DNA of 64,000 bases from Paenibacillus sp. DCT19. Lineage in GTDB: Bacteria > Bacillota > Bacilli > Paenibacillales > Paenibacillaceae. The notes beneath the pieces are model-generated. The model saw nothing but the letters and a program-made list of their open reading frames with translations, did not search any database and was not told the origin of the DNA. Shown here piece by piece: positions 45,556-60,000 of this stretch. Location of the stretch: contig NZ_CP029639.1 in assembly GCF_003268635.1 (NCBI RefSeq), positions 1,313,501 to 1,377,500 on the forward strand, in the 5' to 3' direction. Within the stretch, counting starts at the first letter, position 1. Every line of letters starts with the position of its first letter. A program made the position numbers and the translations under genes.

Positions 45556-47457
45556 ATGAAAAATGTGCCCAAAGCTATCATCGTCTTATGGATTGGTTTA
45601 TTGTTTCTCCTGTACTGGCCTTTAGAGGTTCGTGCCGCGGCTATACAAGAGAACGAGGAACCTGTTCCGATCATGACGTGGGAAGTCAAGTGGGGGAATA
45701 TACACGATCGGGGATTTATAAGTGAAGCGAAGCATCAGGATGAAGTGTGGGAACGGCAAGGGGTAGAGAAATTAGAGAATAGTATGATTAATCCGCCTGC
45801 CGGATCACTTTGGACTCGTTTGACCATTCCTTCGATACAAGAGGATTATTATGCAATTCGGTTCGAGAATATCAAAGGTCAGCATATTGTCATTTACTTG
45901 GAAGACCAGAAGATATATGAGAACTATCATTATAATTACGATAGCAATGCAGTGTTATTGCCGTTGAAGATGGAGAATTCTAATCAGCAGCTGTATGTGT
46001 GGGCCGAGAATACGGACGGTCGAATGGGTATTTATGGAACGGTAGAGGTAGGGCCATACAGCATCCTGCAGGAAGAGTTCATGCGCAGCGGCTTATTGGA
46101 TGTGATATTGGGGGCAACGTTCCTATTCACAGCCCTTGCAATGTTAAGCTGCACCTTCTTTCTCGGCAAATTTTATACCGGATTATGGACTTCATTAATC
46201 ATTGTCATAAGCTCTGTAGGCATCATGATTATTACGTACTCGCCATTTCTGTACACGTTCTACAAGGTACATGGGGATTTGTATTCCGTCTTATTTGATC
46301 TGTCTATGTTAGCAGGCATGCCTGCATTATGTTATTTCTTTGAACAAGTTACTGGAAGTGGGCCTTATCAAATCTTCACCAAACTACGCAAATTTCAACT
46401 CATGTACTCTATGGTTGCGATCCTGGCGTTAATTCTATATTTTGTTTCTAGCGGTGAATGGGATCTGTTCTATGTGCTGCTGGTTCAAAAGGGAAGCGGC
46501 ATAATTCTCGTCATTTTATTGACTTTATTAATGATTGGTACAGTTGCCAAGGCGCTTCAGCGAAATCGGGAAGGGATATTACTTGCGGCAGGTTATGGGA
46601 CATTTGCGCTGGTCAGCATTGCAGAATTAGTATTCTATTATCAACGTAATGGGATGTATCAGCTGTTCTGGTGGAAGTGGGCCATCGTTGTATTCATCGT
46701 ATCGCTTATTGCGATTCTCGGTAATCGATTCGCGGAGAAACATGCAGAAGTCATTGAATATTCCAGGGAATTGGAGTTGTTTAATAACGAATTGCAGCGC
46801 TCTGAGAAGATGGAGATTATTAGTGAACTTGCTGCTTCTGTGGCTCACGAGGTTCGGAATCCACTACAGGTTACGAGAGGGTTTCTACAGCTCATGACAG
46901 AGCAGGAGGATAATAAAAACAAAGGTTATGTGCGGATTGCGCTGGAAGAGCTTGATCGGGCATCAGGGATCATAACGGACTTTCTCACATTTGCCAAACC
47001 GGAGTTTGATCATATCATCTCTCTGAATATTGCAGATGAATTCAATCATATTGAAGGCATTCTCGTGCCGATGGCTAATCTGGAGGGTGGTAAGATTACA
47101 ACAGATATTCCTCCAGATTTATGGATTAGAGGCAATTCTTCTAAATTCAAACAAGCCTTTATTAATATTATTAAAAATAGCATTGAGGCTCTGCAAGGAA
47201 GCGGTCAGATTGATATTTGGGCATATGCTCAGGATGGCACCGTCAAAGTTCACGTGCGGGATAACGGGGAGGGAATGGACGAGGAAGCATTAGTTCGTCT
47301 TGGAGAACCTTACTTCTCGAATAAAATCAAAGGCACGGGGCTTGGCATGATGGTGACATTCAGAATTGTGGAAGCCATGCATGGTGAAATAATGTTTACA
47401 AGCACCAAAGGGGTAGGAACAGAAGCCGTTGTAACTTTTGCCGAGTTCGTCGAGTGA
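45556..47457 (+). CDS. 7TM-type sensor histidine kinase
   Basis: 633 residues. A signal peptide/helix (about 5-25) precedes an extracytoplasmic beta-sandwich (30-170, LWTRLTIPSIQEDYYAIRFENIKG), the DISM-type sensor arrangement. About seven membrane helices span residues 178-395. The cytosolic part has an H box SVAHEVRNPLQ (His about 430), N box INIIKNSIEAL, G1 RDNGEGMD and G2 GTGLGMM. Architecture and ATPase resemble KinB/sporulation-type kinases, which act in phosphorelays. No response regulator gene is adjacent, so it is an orphan. ATG with TTGAGGTGC upstream. Confidence 0.92.
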   Translation: MKNVPKAIIVLWIGLLFLLYWPLEVRAAAIQENEEPVPIMTWEVKWGNIHDRGFISEAKHQDEVWERQGVEKLENSMINPPAGSLWTRLTIPSIQEDYYAIRFENIKGQHIVIYLEDQKIYENYHYNYDSNAVLLPLKMENSNQQLYVWAENTDGRMGIYGTVEVGPYSILQEEFMRSGLLDVILGATFLFTALAMLSCTFFLGKFYTGLWTSLIIVISSVGIMIITYSPFLYTFYKVHGDLYSVLFDLSMLAGMPALCYFFEQVTGSGPYQIFTKLRKFQLMYSMVAILALILYFVSSGEWDLFYVLLVQKGSGIILVILLTLLMIGTVAKALQRNREGILLAAGYGTFALVSIAELVFYYQRNGMYQLFWWKWAIVVFIVSLIAILGNRFAEKHAEVIEYSRELELFNNELQRSEKMEIISELAASVAHEVRNPLQVTRGFLQLMTEQEDNKNKGYVRIALEELDRASGIITDFLTFAKPEFDHIISLNIADEFNHIEGILVPMANLEGGKITTDIPPDLWIRGNSSKFKQAFINIIKNSIEALQGSGQIDIWAYAQDGTVKVHVRDNGEGMDEEALVRLGEPYFSNKIKGTGLGMMVTFRIVEAMHGEIMFTSTKGVGTEAVVTFAEFVE

Positions 47458-47612
47458 CGAACCGGTAGAAGGATGCAGCGGCTCTTTTGGCTGTAGTTTT
47501 TTATCTGGTCATGCAAACATTTATCGAATGATGCAAAATCTTGGAATAAAAAAGCAAGGATTAGGTTCACACTAGAGAAAACGAACCTTGACATAGGAAA
47601 GGCGGTACAGAA

Positions 47613-48347
47613 ATGAATTTCAGATGGAAAACATGGTTGGCTAGCGGGATCTTAGCTATATTCGTAGTAGCCTCCAATGGAAATATGGTGTCTGCTCACA
47701 CGTTCTCCGAACAGAATAGCACGCCGAAGGAGGACTCATCCTCCACGTCTACCGAGAATAAACTCCCTTGCATTCAAGCAGGACATGGGCTGTTTATGAT
47801 TGGCGAGACAGCAGATCTACTGGGGATTGGCCTTCGAGACCTGAAGGAGCAGATGGAGCTTGGCAAAACGTTGTCTCAGATTGCAAAGGAAAGAAAAGGT
47901 CTAAGCGAGGAGCAGTTGCTTCAGAAGTTGAAGCCTTCTCTTACGAAACGCTTGGATCAAGCAACAGCCGATGGCTGTTTGACAAAGGAACAAGCCGCTG
48001 CTGCCAAGGCAAGTATGGATGAGAAGTTGAAGAAGGTTATCAACACGCCACTGAGGGAGTTACGACGGGAATTCGCAGGTCATGGAAGAAAACATGCTGC
48101 ACTGAATCAGAAGACAATTGCGAAGTTTATCGGCATTACTCCGGATCAGCTTGAAGAGCAGCTACGGCAGGGAAAGTCACTCGCCCAGATTGCCGAAGCT
48201 CATGGCATTAGTGAAACACAACTGATCAACAAGATGAAAGAGGAATTGACGGGTGATCTGAAACGTTTGGTTCATCGAAAAGGAGGAGCACATGCTGCTC
48301 CGCATAAGCATGCCCCGGGACATCCGGCTGCGACTGAACCAGAATAA
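47613..48347 (+). CDS. Secreted protein with two repeated helical units
   Basis: 244 residues. The signal peptide ends near SAHTFSEQ. Two repeats of ~45 residues follow: DLLGIGLRDLKEQMELGKTL-SQIA (about 72-95) and FIGITPDQLEEQLRQGKSLA-QIA (about 172-195), each leading to a 'LSEEQL/ISETQL' helix. The C-terminus is His/Ala/Pro-rich (HAAPHKHAPGHPAATEPE). Similar repeats occur in secreted Bacillales proteins of unknown role. ATG with AGGAAAGGCGG upstream. Followed by a terminator. Confidence 0.85.
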   Translation: MNFRWKTWLASGILAIFVVASNGNMVSAHTFSEQNSTPKEDSSSTSTENKLPCIQAGHGLFMIGETADLLGIGLRDLKEQMELGKTLSQIAKERKGLSEEQLLQKLKPSLTKRLDQATADGCLTKEQAAAAKASMDEKLKKVINTPLRELRREFAGHGRKHAALNQKTIAKFIGITPDQLEEQLRQGKSLAQIAEAHGISETQLINKMKEELTGDLKRLVHRKGGAHAAPHKHAPGHPAATEPE

Positions 48348-48366
48348 GAATGATCTCAAGAGATAG

Positions 48367-48403
48367 ATCAGGGCATCCATGTTATTCAGTGGATGCCCTG
48401 ATC
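48367..48403. terminator. Terminator hairpin
   Basis: ATCAGGGCATCCA pairs with TGGATGCCCTGAT around an 11-base loop. It lies between convergent genes. Confidence 0.85.
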
Positions 48404-48472
48404 AATGTATAAGCAAGTTTTTATAAGACTAACATTCCATAAAGCATCTGAAATATGAACATCATTGGCGAG

Positions 48473-49735
48473 TCACCGAACGTCATGGTCAGCTAACGCT
48501 TGCTGCTTAGTTGATAGGGTTGTGCTGTATCCTGCTTTTTGCTTCGAAAATGATTCGTCATTGCTACGCACAGTTGAATTGGGACGTTTCCGCCGTTGCA
48601 ATCCAACGGTAAACCGGGAGCCGGGCAACTTGGATAGACCCCAGCTGATCGCAAGTGAGATCGACACGGTCACCAGGAAGGAAAGCAGCGTGACAGGTAA
48701 ATGCCAGCCAGTTAGCAACAATGGTCTAGTCATGTAGGCAATGCAATAGATAATTAAGGCGTGTACCAAGTATCCGCCGAACGAATAACGGCCAATCCAC
48801 GTAAAGAGCCGCTGGAAGCGGGTATTTTTGTTACGTAGAAACACAAGAAATCCATATAACATAAGCATCTGCGCCATAATAATGACAAACGTTGTTGGCT
48901 TCAGATAGGTGGAAATATTCAGATTCACAACATCCCCAGAACCTCTAAGCACATCGTAACCAAGCCAGATATACATACCGATGAAGAGACATACCAACCA
49001 AGGTAACGCCCGCACCGTCCACTGCCTCCAATGTTCTATGCCCCAGGCGCATACAGCTCCAAGTAAGAAATAAAACCAATACATCACCCAGGAGAAAGAA
49101 CGGTACTCCAGCAACGTTGACCAAGGCGGAGAGAGAGTCGCCGTCCAGCCTGCCATATCATAATAGGACCATTTCATCAGCCATGTGTATAATGCTGCCG
49201 CAATCAGAACAAGTGCGATAATAGATTGTGTTCCCGTCAATCTAGTCATTTTACCAATCTTCCTCTGTACGAACTGAGCACTTCGAAGGAACAGTGGGAA
49301 CAATACGTAGAACTGGAACACCATAAGCACAAACCAGAGATGGTATCCCGTCTGAGGAATGAACAGCTCATGGATGAAGCTTCGCACATCAAGTGTACCT
49401 GATTGCCAGAATTCAGGCGTGAAGATACGGATGGCGAGCCAATAAATGAGGGTCCACAGCACAAAGGGCACATAAATATCCCCAAACCGTTTACGGATAA
49501 AACGTGGGTAGTCGGGCTTCTTATGACTGTGATGATAAAATAACAGCACGCCAGACAGAAATACAAATGTAGGTGTACCAAAACGAGTCAAATGATAAAT
49601 CATCGTTAACATAATGGAGTCCGGCTGTGCAATATCTGCGCGATAGATATATTCCGCTATATTGTGTTGCATGACGATGGCAAGAAACGCCATACCTCGC
49701 AGCTGTGTCCATTCTTCAATACGCGGTTTGCTCAT
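48473..49735 (-). CDS. Acyltransferase 3 family membrane protein
   Basis: 420 residues with about ten membrane helices. The N-terminus IEEWTQLRGMAFLAIVMQHN contains the family's Arg and His near the first helix. GTPTFVFLSGVLLFY and TGYHLWFVLMVFQFYVLFPL are typical of the Acyl_transf_3/OafA group, which acylates cell-wall or exopolysaccharide sugars at the membrane. ATG with AAGGAGGCGATG upstream. Confidence 0.92.
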   Translation of the reverse strand: MSKPRIEEWTQLRGMAFLAIVMQHNIAEYIYRADIAQPDSIMLTMIYHLTRFGTPTFVFLSGVLLFYHHSHKKPDYPRFIRKRFGDIYVPFVLWTLIYWLAIRIFTPEFWQSGTLDVRSFIHELFIPQTGYHLWFVLMVFQFYVLFPLFLRSAQFVQRKIGKMTRLTGTQSIIALVLIAAALYTWLMKWSYYDMAGWTATLSPPWSTLLEYRSFSWVMYWFYFLLGAVCAWGIEHWRQWTVRALPWLVCLFIGMYIWLGYDVLRGSGDVVNLNISTYLKPTTFVIIMAQMLMLYGFLVFLRNKNTRFQRLFTWIGRYSFGGYLVHALIIYCIAYMTRPLLLTGWHLPVTLLSFLVTVSISLAISWGLSKLPGSRFTVGLQRRKRPNSTVRSNDESFSKQKAGYSTTLSTKQQALADHDVR

Positions 49736-49819
49736 ATGTCATCGCCTCCTTACCACTAAACATTCACCTCTAAGGGTACCTTTTGAACATTAAGAGGGCA
49801 TTAAATGGCGAGAATTGGA

Positions 49820-49846
49820 TAAAAAAAAGATGGCAGATCGCCACCT
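49820..49846 (-). terminator. Terminator of the LCP gene
   Basis: On the minus strand GGTGGC pairs with GCCATC around GATCT, followed by TTTTTTTTATCC. Confidence 0.75.
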
Positions 49847-49862
49847 TAACGGAATGTGTATG

Positions 49863-50866
49863 CTAATTGAGTTCTTTATCTTGCTCTGGATTCGCTGCAT
49901 TATCCGCTGTGGTTTCTGCATCTTGTGCGAATAGGTCTTGAATATAGGTTTGGAGCTTAGCTTCATTCACACCAAGTACCTGAGCGGAGCCTACAAGCTC
50001 ATTCGTCAGTAATTTGTTTGGAGGAATCTGCTGTTTGTCAATTTCATTGGCATTGATGTCGAAGCCGAGTGCTGCCAGTTTGAGCATCTGGGTTGGACTG
50101 AGATCTGTCTCGATATAAGGAGCGACCGCTTCCAGAATGTCTGGCATCTTGAAGAGTGAAGTAGTGCTCTGCATCTTCTTGGCAAGCTCCGTCATGAAGA
50201 TCCGCTGACGCTCTGTTCGAGTGAAATCGGAGGTTGCGTCATGTCTGAAACGGACATATTGGAGGGCTGTTTTCCCATCCATATGCTGTAACCCTTTTTT
50301 TAAGTCGATGTCATACATATGCTTGTCTGCTTTGCTGGTATAATACATGTCTTTCTCCACGTCGATATCCAGACCGCCGACAGCGTCTACAAGAGCCATA
50401 AAGCCAGTGAAGTCCGTGTAAACGTAATGCTGAATCGGAATGCCGAGCAAGTTGCTGACCGTCTCCTTCGTCAGTTCGGCACCGCCGTATGAGAAGGCGG
50501 CATTTAATCTGCTTTTGCCATGTCCAGGAATGCTGACGTAGGTGTCCCGCAGAACAGAGAAGAGATGCGCCTTCTTCGTGACAGGATCGATCGAAGCGAT
50601 CATAACCGAGTCTGAACGCCCCGCATCATCTCCTCTGGAGTCTCCCCCGAGTAATAAGATGTTGACGCGTTCTTTGCCATCCCATTTGGGAATCGTTGTG
50701 GTTGGTGTTTCGTTCGTTTCTGTGTCGGATGAGGATTCGGATGAAGAGCCTGCTGCTGTCGAGATACTATTAGCAAAATGTACGATAGAATATCCGTAGT
50801 ATACAATGACGCCTGTAACCATGAGCGCCAAGGTCAGGGCTGTCCCCATAACCATTTCTTGTGCAT
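49863..50866 (-). CDS. LytR-CpsA-Psr (LCP) family glycopolymer transferase, apparent frameshift in the first codons
   Basis: About 334 residues. LCP motifs are LLLGGDSRGDDAGRSDSVM, SVLRDTYVSIPG, RLNAAFSYGG, VGGLDIDVE and LQYVRFRHDATSDFTRTERQ, with Arg/Asp residues that bind the polyprenyl pyrophosphate. The enzyme attaches teichoic acid or other glycopolymers to peptidoglycan outside the membrane. The start I prefer is ATG 50866 (MHKKWLWG), which has AAAGGTGA eight bases upstream. The frame then slips at CCCC 50844-50847; one extra G on the coding strand joins it to TALTLALMVTGVIVYYGY, the membrane anchor. Confidence 0.9.
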
Positions 50867-51047
50867 AATCTTCACCTTTCTTAACATTTGTATCATAACC
50901 CAACTCATTTTAACAAAAAGTAAGGCAAATGTCCTGTTTGATTTCGAAAGTTCGGTTGAATTGCAGTTTGTTTGACAAATAGTTAGTGTATATTTAATAT
51001 GTAAAAAATAATCTAGGTTTATGTAATGGGGGTATTAAGCTTCGAAT

Positions 51048-51599
51048 ATGAATCAATCTATTTTTAATTGGATTAATCAGTTCGCGGATCGCATTCCGCT
51101 GCTTGACTGGTTTATGATTACCTCGGCTGAGTATGCCGTATGGGTCATGATTGCTCTGCTTGTTCTGGTATGGTTTGTTGGGGATGACCACAAGCAGCGC
51201 ATCGTGTTCTATGCGTGCGTGTCTTCTATAGTGGCACTTGTGTTAGCAAAATGGGGCATTTCACCTGTCGTAGGCCATCCTAGGCCTTTTATGGAAGGTG
51301 CTGTGAACCAGCTCGTTCCGCATGTGCCTGATCCATCTTTTCCAAGTAAGCATGCATCCTTTGTATTTGCGCTTGCTGCGGCATCATTTTTCATTGCACG
51401 GCGCTTCGGATATTGGATGTTATTACTCGCTGTGCTAACAGGTGTATCACGCGTCTATGTTGGAGTGCATTACCCAGGAGATATTGTAGGTGGATTCATT
51501 CTGGGAAGTCTAGTCAGTGTTATACTGATTGTAACACGTCAATATACGAAGTCGGTTCCTGACTTTTTCATTCAGATTCATCGACGTATTTTTCGCTAA
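51048..51599 (+). CDS. bcrC: Undecaprenyl-diphosphate phosphatase, BcrC/PAP2 type
   Basis: 183 residues with about five membrane helices. PAP2 motifs are visible: VVGHPRPF, FPSKHASF (PSxH with catalytic His) and SRVYVGVHYPGD (SRx5Hx3D). The N-terminus NQSIFNWINQFADRIPLLDW is BcrC-like. It recycles the undecaprenyl carrier at the outer face of the membrane and can give bacitracin tolerance. ATG near AATGGGGG. Divergent from the LCP gene; both serve the cell envelope. Confidence 0.92.
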   Translation: MNQSIFNWINQFADRIPLLDWFMITSAEYAVWVMIALLVLVWFVGDDHKQRIVFYACVSSIVALVLAKWGISPVVGHPRPFMEGAVNQLVPHVPDPSFPSKHASFVFALAAASFFIARRFGYWMLLLAVLTGVSRVYVGVHYPGDIVGGFILGSLVSVILIVTRQYTKSVPDFFIQIHRRIFR

Positions 51600-51649
51600 T
51601 TCATCCGTTTAAGAAATTTACTTCAACTATAGTAAAAGCAATAATAATA

Positions 51650-51692
51650 AGAGCCTCATTTTTTGGCGTTGCCAGGAAAATGAGGTTTTTTG
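51650..51692 (+). terminator. Terminator of bcrC
   Basis: GAGCCTCATTTT pairs with AAAATGAGG around a TTGGCGTTGCCAGG loop that can itself pair (TTGGC/GCCAG). TTTTTTG follows. Confidence 0.88.
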
Positions 51693-51851
51693 AGCTGTGA
51701 ATTTTCAAACATATTCTGAGCATTTTCCAAAACGATTGTAAATTTTTCATTGTTAAATGAAATTTGTGAAAGTTGGATGGCATATATCTACAATTTACGA
51801 CGAAATCTGTCGATATAGTATTGATATGTACAATGCTAAGGAGTGGGAACG

Positions 51852-53591
51852 ATGAAGAACACGTGGGGAAACGTGGCGGGGAAATTCAGGTTAACGATTC
51901 GTATGAAATTATTACTTGGTTTTGCAATCGTGGTGGCATTGCTTGCCTTTGTAAGTGTCTATTCGGCGATGCAGATCAAGGATATGTCGAACAAGGCAAA
52001 TGCCATTGATGAGACATGGATGCCTAGTGTAAGTCTCCTAGGTATGATGAATGGTGATGTATCCGATGTGGAGCGCCTTGCTCTGGCGGTGATTGTGGAA
52101 ACGAGCCAAGAGGAGATTACCAAGCTCAATGAATCTATGCAGTTTCTCTTAAACAAGATCGAGGGTGAGCGTAAACAGCTGGTTGAGCTGATTGGTAACA
52201 ATGAAGAAGCCATGAAGCTATACAATGAGAGCTTTAGTCCAAACTACGATGGCTATTTGGAAAAGATGCCTGCATTCATTGAGTTCGGCAAAGATAACAA
52301 TTATGGTGAGGCAAGTAGACTTCATAGTGAAGCATATCCGCTATGGTACACAGCTAATGACACGATTGCCAAGTTAATTGATATCGGCAATACAGGATCA
52401 GACGCTGCTACGAATTCATCGGTTGAATCGGCCGAAAGAGCCTTCTTGATTATTGTGGTGCTGAGTATTACAGCAATATTGCTCGCATTGTTTATTGCAT
52501 TCTTTATCTCAATTATCATCTCCAGACCAATTCAAAAAATGAATGCAGCAGCGATGCTTATTGCGAACGGAGATCTGACAGGAGAGAGAATTGTTCTTAA
52601 GAACAAGGATGAGCTGGGAACACTTGCAGAATCCTTCAACGTCATGACAGGTAATTTGCGCAATATGATTCAATCTGTATCTATGACATCACAGCAGGTA
52701 GCAGCTTCATCGGAAGAATTGCTGGCTAGTGCGGAGCAAAATACAAGTGCGTCCAAACAAATCTCGGAAACGGTGGAAGAGCTGGCGGTAGGTACATCCG
52801 ATCAGGTAAGCATCGTTAAGCGTTCCTCCCAGGCGATGAGCGAGATGGCACTTGGTTCAGAACAAATTGCAGAGCTTGCTCAAAGTGTATCTGTATCGGC
52901 AGTTGATGCAGCTAATCAGTCTTCTGAAGGAAACATGATTATCAAACAGGCTGTAGAACAAATGGGTTCTGTACGTAATTCCATTGCCTCCTTATCGTCA
53001 CTCGTTACAGGATTGGGAGAGCGTTCTACAGAGATTGGTAATATCACCGAGGTTATCAACAATATTGCTCGTCAAACGAACCTGCTTGCATTGAATGCAG
53101 CGATTGAAGCAGCTCGTGCAGGTGAGCATGGCAAAGGCTTCGCTGTCGTTGCTGGTGAAGTGCGTAAGCTGGCAGAAGAATCTTCGATCTCTGCACAGCG
53201 AATTACTGACCTGGTGCAATTGATTCAAAATGATACAGGACATGCGGTAGAAGCAGTAAAAGTGAACAGCAGCGAAACCGAAGCTGGAATCGAGATGGTA
53301 ACTGCAGCAGGCCAAGCCTTCGAACAGATCTCAGATGCGGTGAACAAGGTAGCGGGTGAGATTCAGGAAGTATCCGCAGGCTCGGAAGAAATGTCAGCGA
53401 GTACGAATGAAGTCGTGGGATATGTAGACCAAATCTCCAACATTGCTGAGGAAGCTGCGGGTGGAGCACATAACGTATCTGCCGCAACGGAGGAGCAGTT
53501 AGCTTCCATGGAAGAGATTGCATCATCAGCGAGTTCATTGTCCCAAATGGCAGAGGAACTCCAAGAACAGATCAATAAATTCAAGGTATAG
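51852..53591 (+). CDS. Methyl-accepting chemotaxis protein with 4-helix-bundle sensor domain
   Basis: 579 residues from ATG 51852, with AAGGAG eight bases upstream. Membrane helix 1 is at about 15-37 and helix 2 at about 197-222. The ~160 residues between are helical (4HB_MCP type) with [20 protein letters not shown], the usual start of that domain. HAMP follows (about 220-273), then the signalling domain with tip [20 protein letters not shown] (about 413). It senses an external small molecule, ligand unknown. A terminator follows at 53669. Confidence 0.94.
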   Translation: MKNTWGNVAGKFRLTIRMKLLLGFAIVVALLAFVSVYSAMQIKDMSNKANAIDETWMPSVSLLGMMNGDVSDVERLALAVIVETSQEEITKLNESMQFLLNKIEGERKQLVELIGNNEEAMKLYNESFSPNYDGYLEKMPAFIEFGKDNNYGEASRLHSEAYPLWYTANDTIAKLIDIGNTGSDAATNSSVESAERAFLIIVVLSITAILLALFIAFFISIIISRPIQKMNAAAMLIANGDLTGERIVLKNKDELGTLAESFNVMTGNLRNMIQSVSMTSQQVAASSEELLASAEQNTSASKQISETVEELAVGTSDQVSIVKRSSQAMSEMALGSEQIAELAQSVSVSAVDAANQSSEGNMIIKQAVEQMGSVRNSIASLSSLVTGLGERSTEIGNITEVINNIARQTNLLALNAAIEAARAGEHGKGFAVVAGEVRKLAEESSISAQRITDLVQLIQNDTGHAVEAVKVNSSETEAGIEMVTAAGQAFEQISDAVNKVAGEIQEVSAGSEEMSASTNEVVGYVDQISNIAEEAAGGAHNVSAATEEQLASMEEIASSASSLSQMAEELQEQINKFKV

Positions 53592-53668
53592 TCTACGCCA
53601 ACATTTCGCTGCTTATTGGAAGGAGCATTGCGAGAATGTAGTGGGCTTACAGTAATGCTAAGTATGTT

Positions 53669-53714
53669 AGAAGTCGTTATCTGATGGGATATATTCCGTT
53701 AGATAACGACTTCT
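53669..53714 (+). terminator. Terminator after the chemoreceptor gene
   Basis: AGAAGTCGTTATCT pairs perfectly with AGATAACGACTTCT, followed by TTGGT. Confidence 0.85.
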
Positions 53715-53917
53715 TTGGTATTGGTGCAAATAGAAGCTGAATATGTCACAACAATGTTATTTTAGAAGTCACCAATGCTTATATTGCAAGTTAGACAAAA
53801 GACTATAATGGAAATTAATGGTGGAATTAACAGGGAGTCACACCATAGAGAGGAGCGGGTTTGAATCGTTTTACACTAGGCATTATGCAAGAGAATTGAT
53901 GAAGAGGAGATGAATGA
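53715..53917. other. Upstream region of the cellulase genes
   Basis: AT-rich, no gene. It presumably carries the cel9 promoter. GAGGAG (53903-53909) is the ribosome binding site that favours the TTG start. Confidence 0.4.
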
Positions 53918-56916
<2,999 letters not shown>

Positions 56917-57069
56917 TGACCTAAGGAGCCGCCGTATATTCCAAGCGTAATGGATTGTAATCCTCACAACAGCATGGGTAGACCAACAGTGAGTTCAATT
57001 AAACTTTCTACACGAGAACGGAGAGGACAGTATATAACTTTTATTCTACTAATTTAGGGAGGTAAGTAT

Positions 57070-60000
57070 ATGTTGAAATCAGCCGCGAAGAAAAGTTTGA
57101 CGGCCATGCTGGCAGGAACGATGATGTTGACCGGATATACCGGATTGTGGGCGGGGCCAGGTCAGGCACATGCTGCGGATTCAGCGATTGAGCTTCAAGC
57201 AGAGAGTATGAATGAACAGCGGTTTCTGCAATTGTATGATCAATTGAAAGACCCGGCGAATGGGTATTTTTCACCAGAGGGTATTCCTTATCATTCCATT
57301 GAAACGTTGCTGAGCGAAGCGCCTGATTATGGACATATGACAACTTCGGAAGCGTACAGCTACTGGTTATGGCTGGAGACGATGTACGGTCACTACACGG
57401 GTGATTGGTCGAAACTCGAAGCAGCTTGGGACAACATGGAGAAATACATTATCCCAGTCAATGAAGGTGATGGCAAGGAAGAGCAGCCTACGATGAGTTA
57501 TTATAATCCGAATAGCCCAGCCACGTACGCTGCGGAAAAACCGTTCCCGGATCAGTATCCTTCAGCAATTAATGGACAATATGCGGCAGGCAAAGATCCG
57601 CTCGATGCCGAGCTTAAGGCTTCATATGGCAATAACCAGACTTATCTGATGCACTGGCTGCTCGATGTAGATAATTGGTATGGTTACGGGAATTTGCTGA
57701 ATCCATCACACACGGCTGCTTATGTGAATACGTTCCAGCGTGGTGAACAAGAGTCTGTATGGGAGGCGATCCCACATCCATCGCAAGATAATAAAACATT
57801 TGGCAAAGCCAATGAAGGCTTCATGAGTCTGTTCACAAAAGAAAATCAGGCACCTGCAGCCCAGTGGCGCTATACCAATGCAACCGATGCTGATGCGCGT
57901 GCGGTACAAGTGCTGTATTGGGCCAAGGAGATGGGGTATACCAATACGAAGTATCTGGATAAAGCGAAGAAGATGGGGGACTATCTGCGGTATGGTATGC
58001 ATGATAAGTACTTCCAGAAGATCGGTAGTGCGAAGAACGGGACACCGACTCCGGGTACAGGTAAGGATTCCAATATGTATCTGATGGCGTGGTACACCTC
58101 ATGGGGAGGTGGCTTAGGGCAAGGTGGGGAATGGGCATGGCGCATTGGAGCGAGCCATACGCACCAGGCTTATCAGAATCCGGTTGCAGCCTATGCGTTG
58201 TCCGATCCGGCTGGCGGCTTGATTCCGAAATCGGCTACAGCGAAGGACGACTGGAATGCATCCTTGAAGCGTCAACTGGAGTTCTACACTTGGCTGCAAT
58301 CGCATGAAGGTGCCATTGGTGGAGGGGCAACTAACAGTTTGGATGGCTCCTACAAAGCTTATCCGGCAGGGGTGAGCACATTTTACGATATGGCATATCA
58401 GGAAGCACCCGTATATCGTGACCCAGACTCCAACACATGGTTTGGATTCCAGGCTTGGTCGCTCGAACGTGTGGCGGAGATGTACTATATTCTTGCCGAA
58501 AGTGGCGATTTGAGCTCCGAGAACTTCCAAATGGCCAAAAAAGTCATTACCAAATGGATTGATTGGACGAAGGATTATGTATTTGTGGATGAACGGCCGG
58601 TAACGGATGCTCAAGGTTATTACCTGAATGCAGCCGGTCAGCGCGTACTTGGTGGAACCAATGTGCAAGTAGCGACAACACCAGCTCCAGGAGAGTTCTG
58701 GATTCCAGGTGGTCAGGAGTGGCAGGGTCAACCTGATAAATGGAATGGATTCAGCTCCTTTACAGAGAATCCGAATTTCCATGTTGTCACGAAAGATCCA
58801 GCACAGGATACAGGTGTATTGGGTAGTTATATCAAGGCGCTTACCTTCTTCGCAGCAGGTACTCAGGCAGAGGAAGGTGTGTTAAGTGCTGATGGGCAGG
58901 AAGCCAAGGATCTCGCTGAGAAGCTGCTGGACACAGCATGGGACTATAATGACGGCGTGGGAATTGTAACGGAAGAAGTGCGTAAGGATTATTTCCGCTT
59001 CTTCGCCAAAGAAATCTACATTCCTGCGAACTGGACGGGAACGTTTGGTCAAGGGAATACCATTCCTGGAACAGCAGGCATTCCTTCTGATCCAGCGAAA
59101 GGCGGAAATGGTGTGTACATCGGGTACTCCGATCTTCGCCCAGCCATCAAGCAAGACCCAGCATGGGCATACTTGGATAACTTGTACAAAACGTCATATA
59201 ATCCAACAACGAAAACATGGGAAAAAGGTGCACCAACCTTCACATACCACCGTTTCTGGTCACAGGTTGATATGGCGACCGCATACGGCGAATATGATCG
59301 ACTTCTTGGAGATGCTGAGACTCCAGCGGTTGAAGTGCCAGCAGCACCTGCTGGTGTAACCGCGACAGGGGATAGTGAACAAGTCGTGTTGAAATGGAAC
59401 ACAGCTCCAGGTGCAGCTTCATACACAGTAAAGCGTGCTGAAGTAGATGGCGGGCCGTACACTTCGGTTGCAACAGGAGTCACAGGCACAACCTTTACAG
59501 ATGTGGGTCTGACCAATGGCATAACCTATTATTACACCGTCACGGCGGTCAATGCTGTAGGTGAATCTACACCATCTTTACAGGTATCCGCAACGCCACA
59601 AGCGGGCGTAGTTGTACCAGATGTACTGACGCTCACAGGCACGGCGGGCAATGCACAGACGGCATTAACATGGACCGCATCCACAGGGGCGGACAGTTAT
59701 ACTGTACAGCGTTCTGTTAATGGAGCACCGTACACGGACGTGGCGGCCAATATAACAGAGTTGACGTACACGGATAGCACGGTAGTCAACGGAACAACGT
59801 ACAGCTACCGGATCGCAGCCGTGAATGCCAGCGGACAGACATTATCGAACGTGGTGGCATTGACGCCTACAGCGCCTCCTGCTACAACGGGAAGTATAGA
59901 GGTGCAATATCGTAACGGGAGTTCCGCAGCTTCAAGCAATGCCATTACACCACAGTTTAACGTGAAGAACACAGGCACAACCGAAGTAGATCTGAGCAAG

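Noticed and set aside
49246..49581. 111-residue Cys/Ser-rich minus-strand frame inside the acyltransferase gene
   Set aside because: It is an out-of-frame reading of the acyltransferase on the same strand.
58114..58782. 222-residue minus-strand frame inside the GH48 gene
   Set aside because: It lies wholly antisense to a strongly supported catalytic domain, without a ribosome binding site or recognisable domain.
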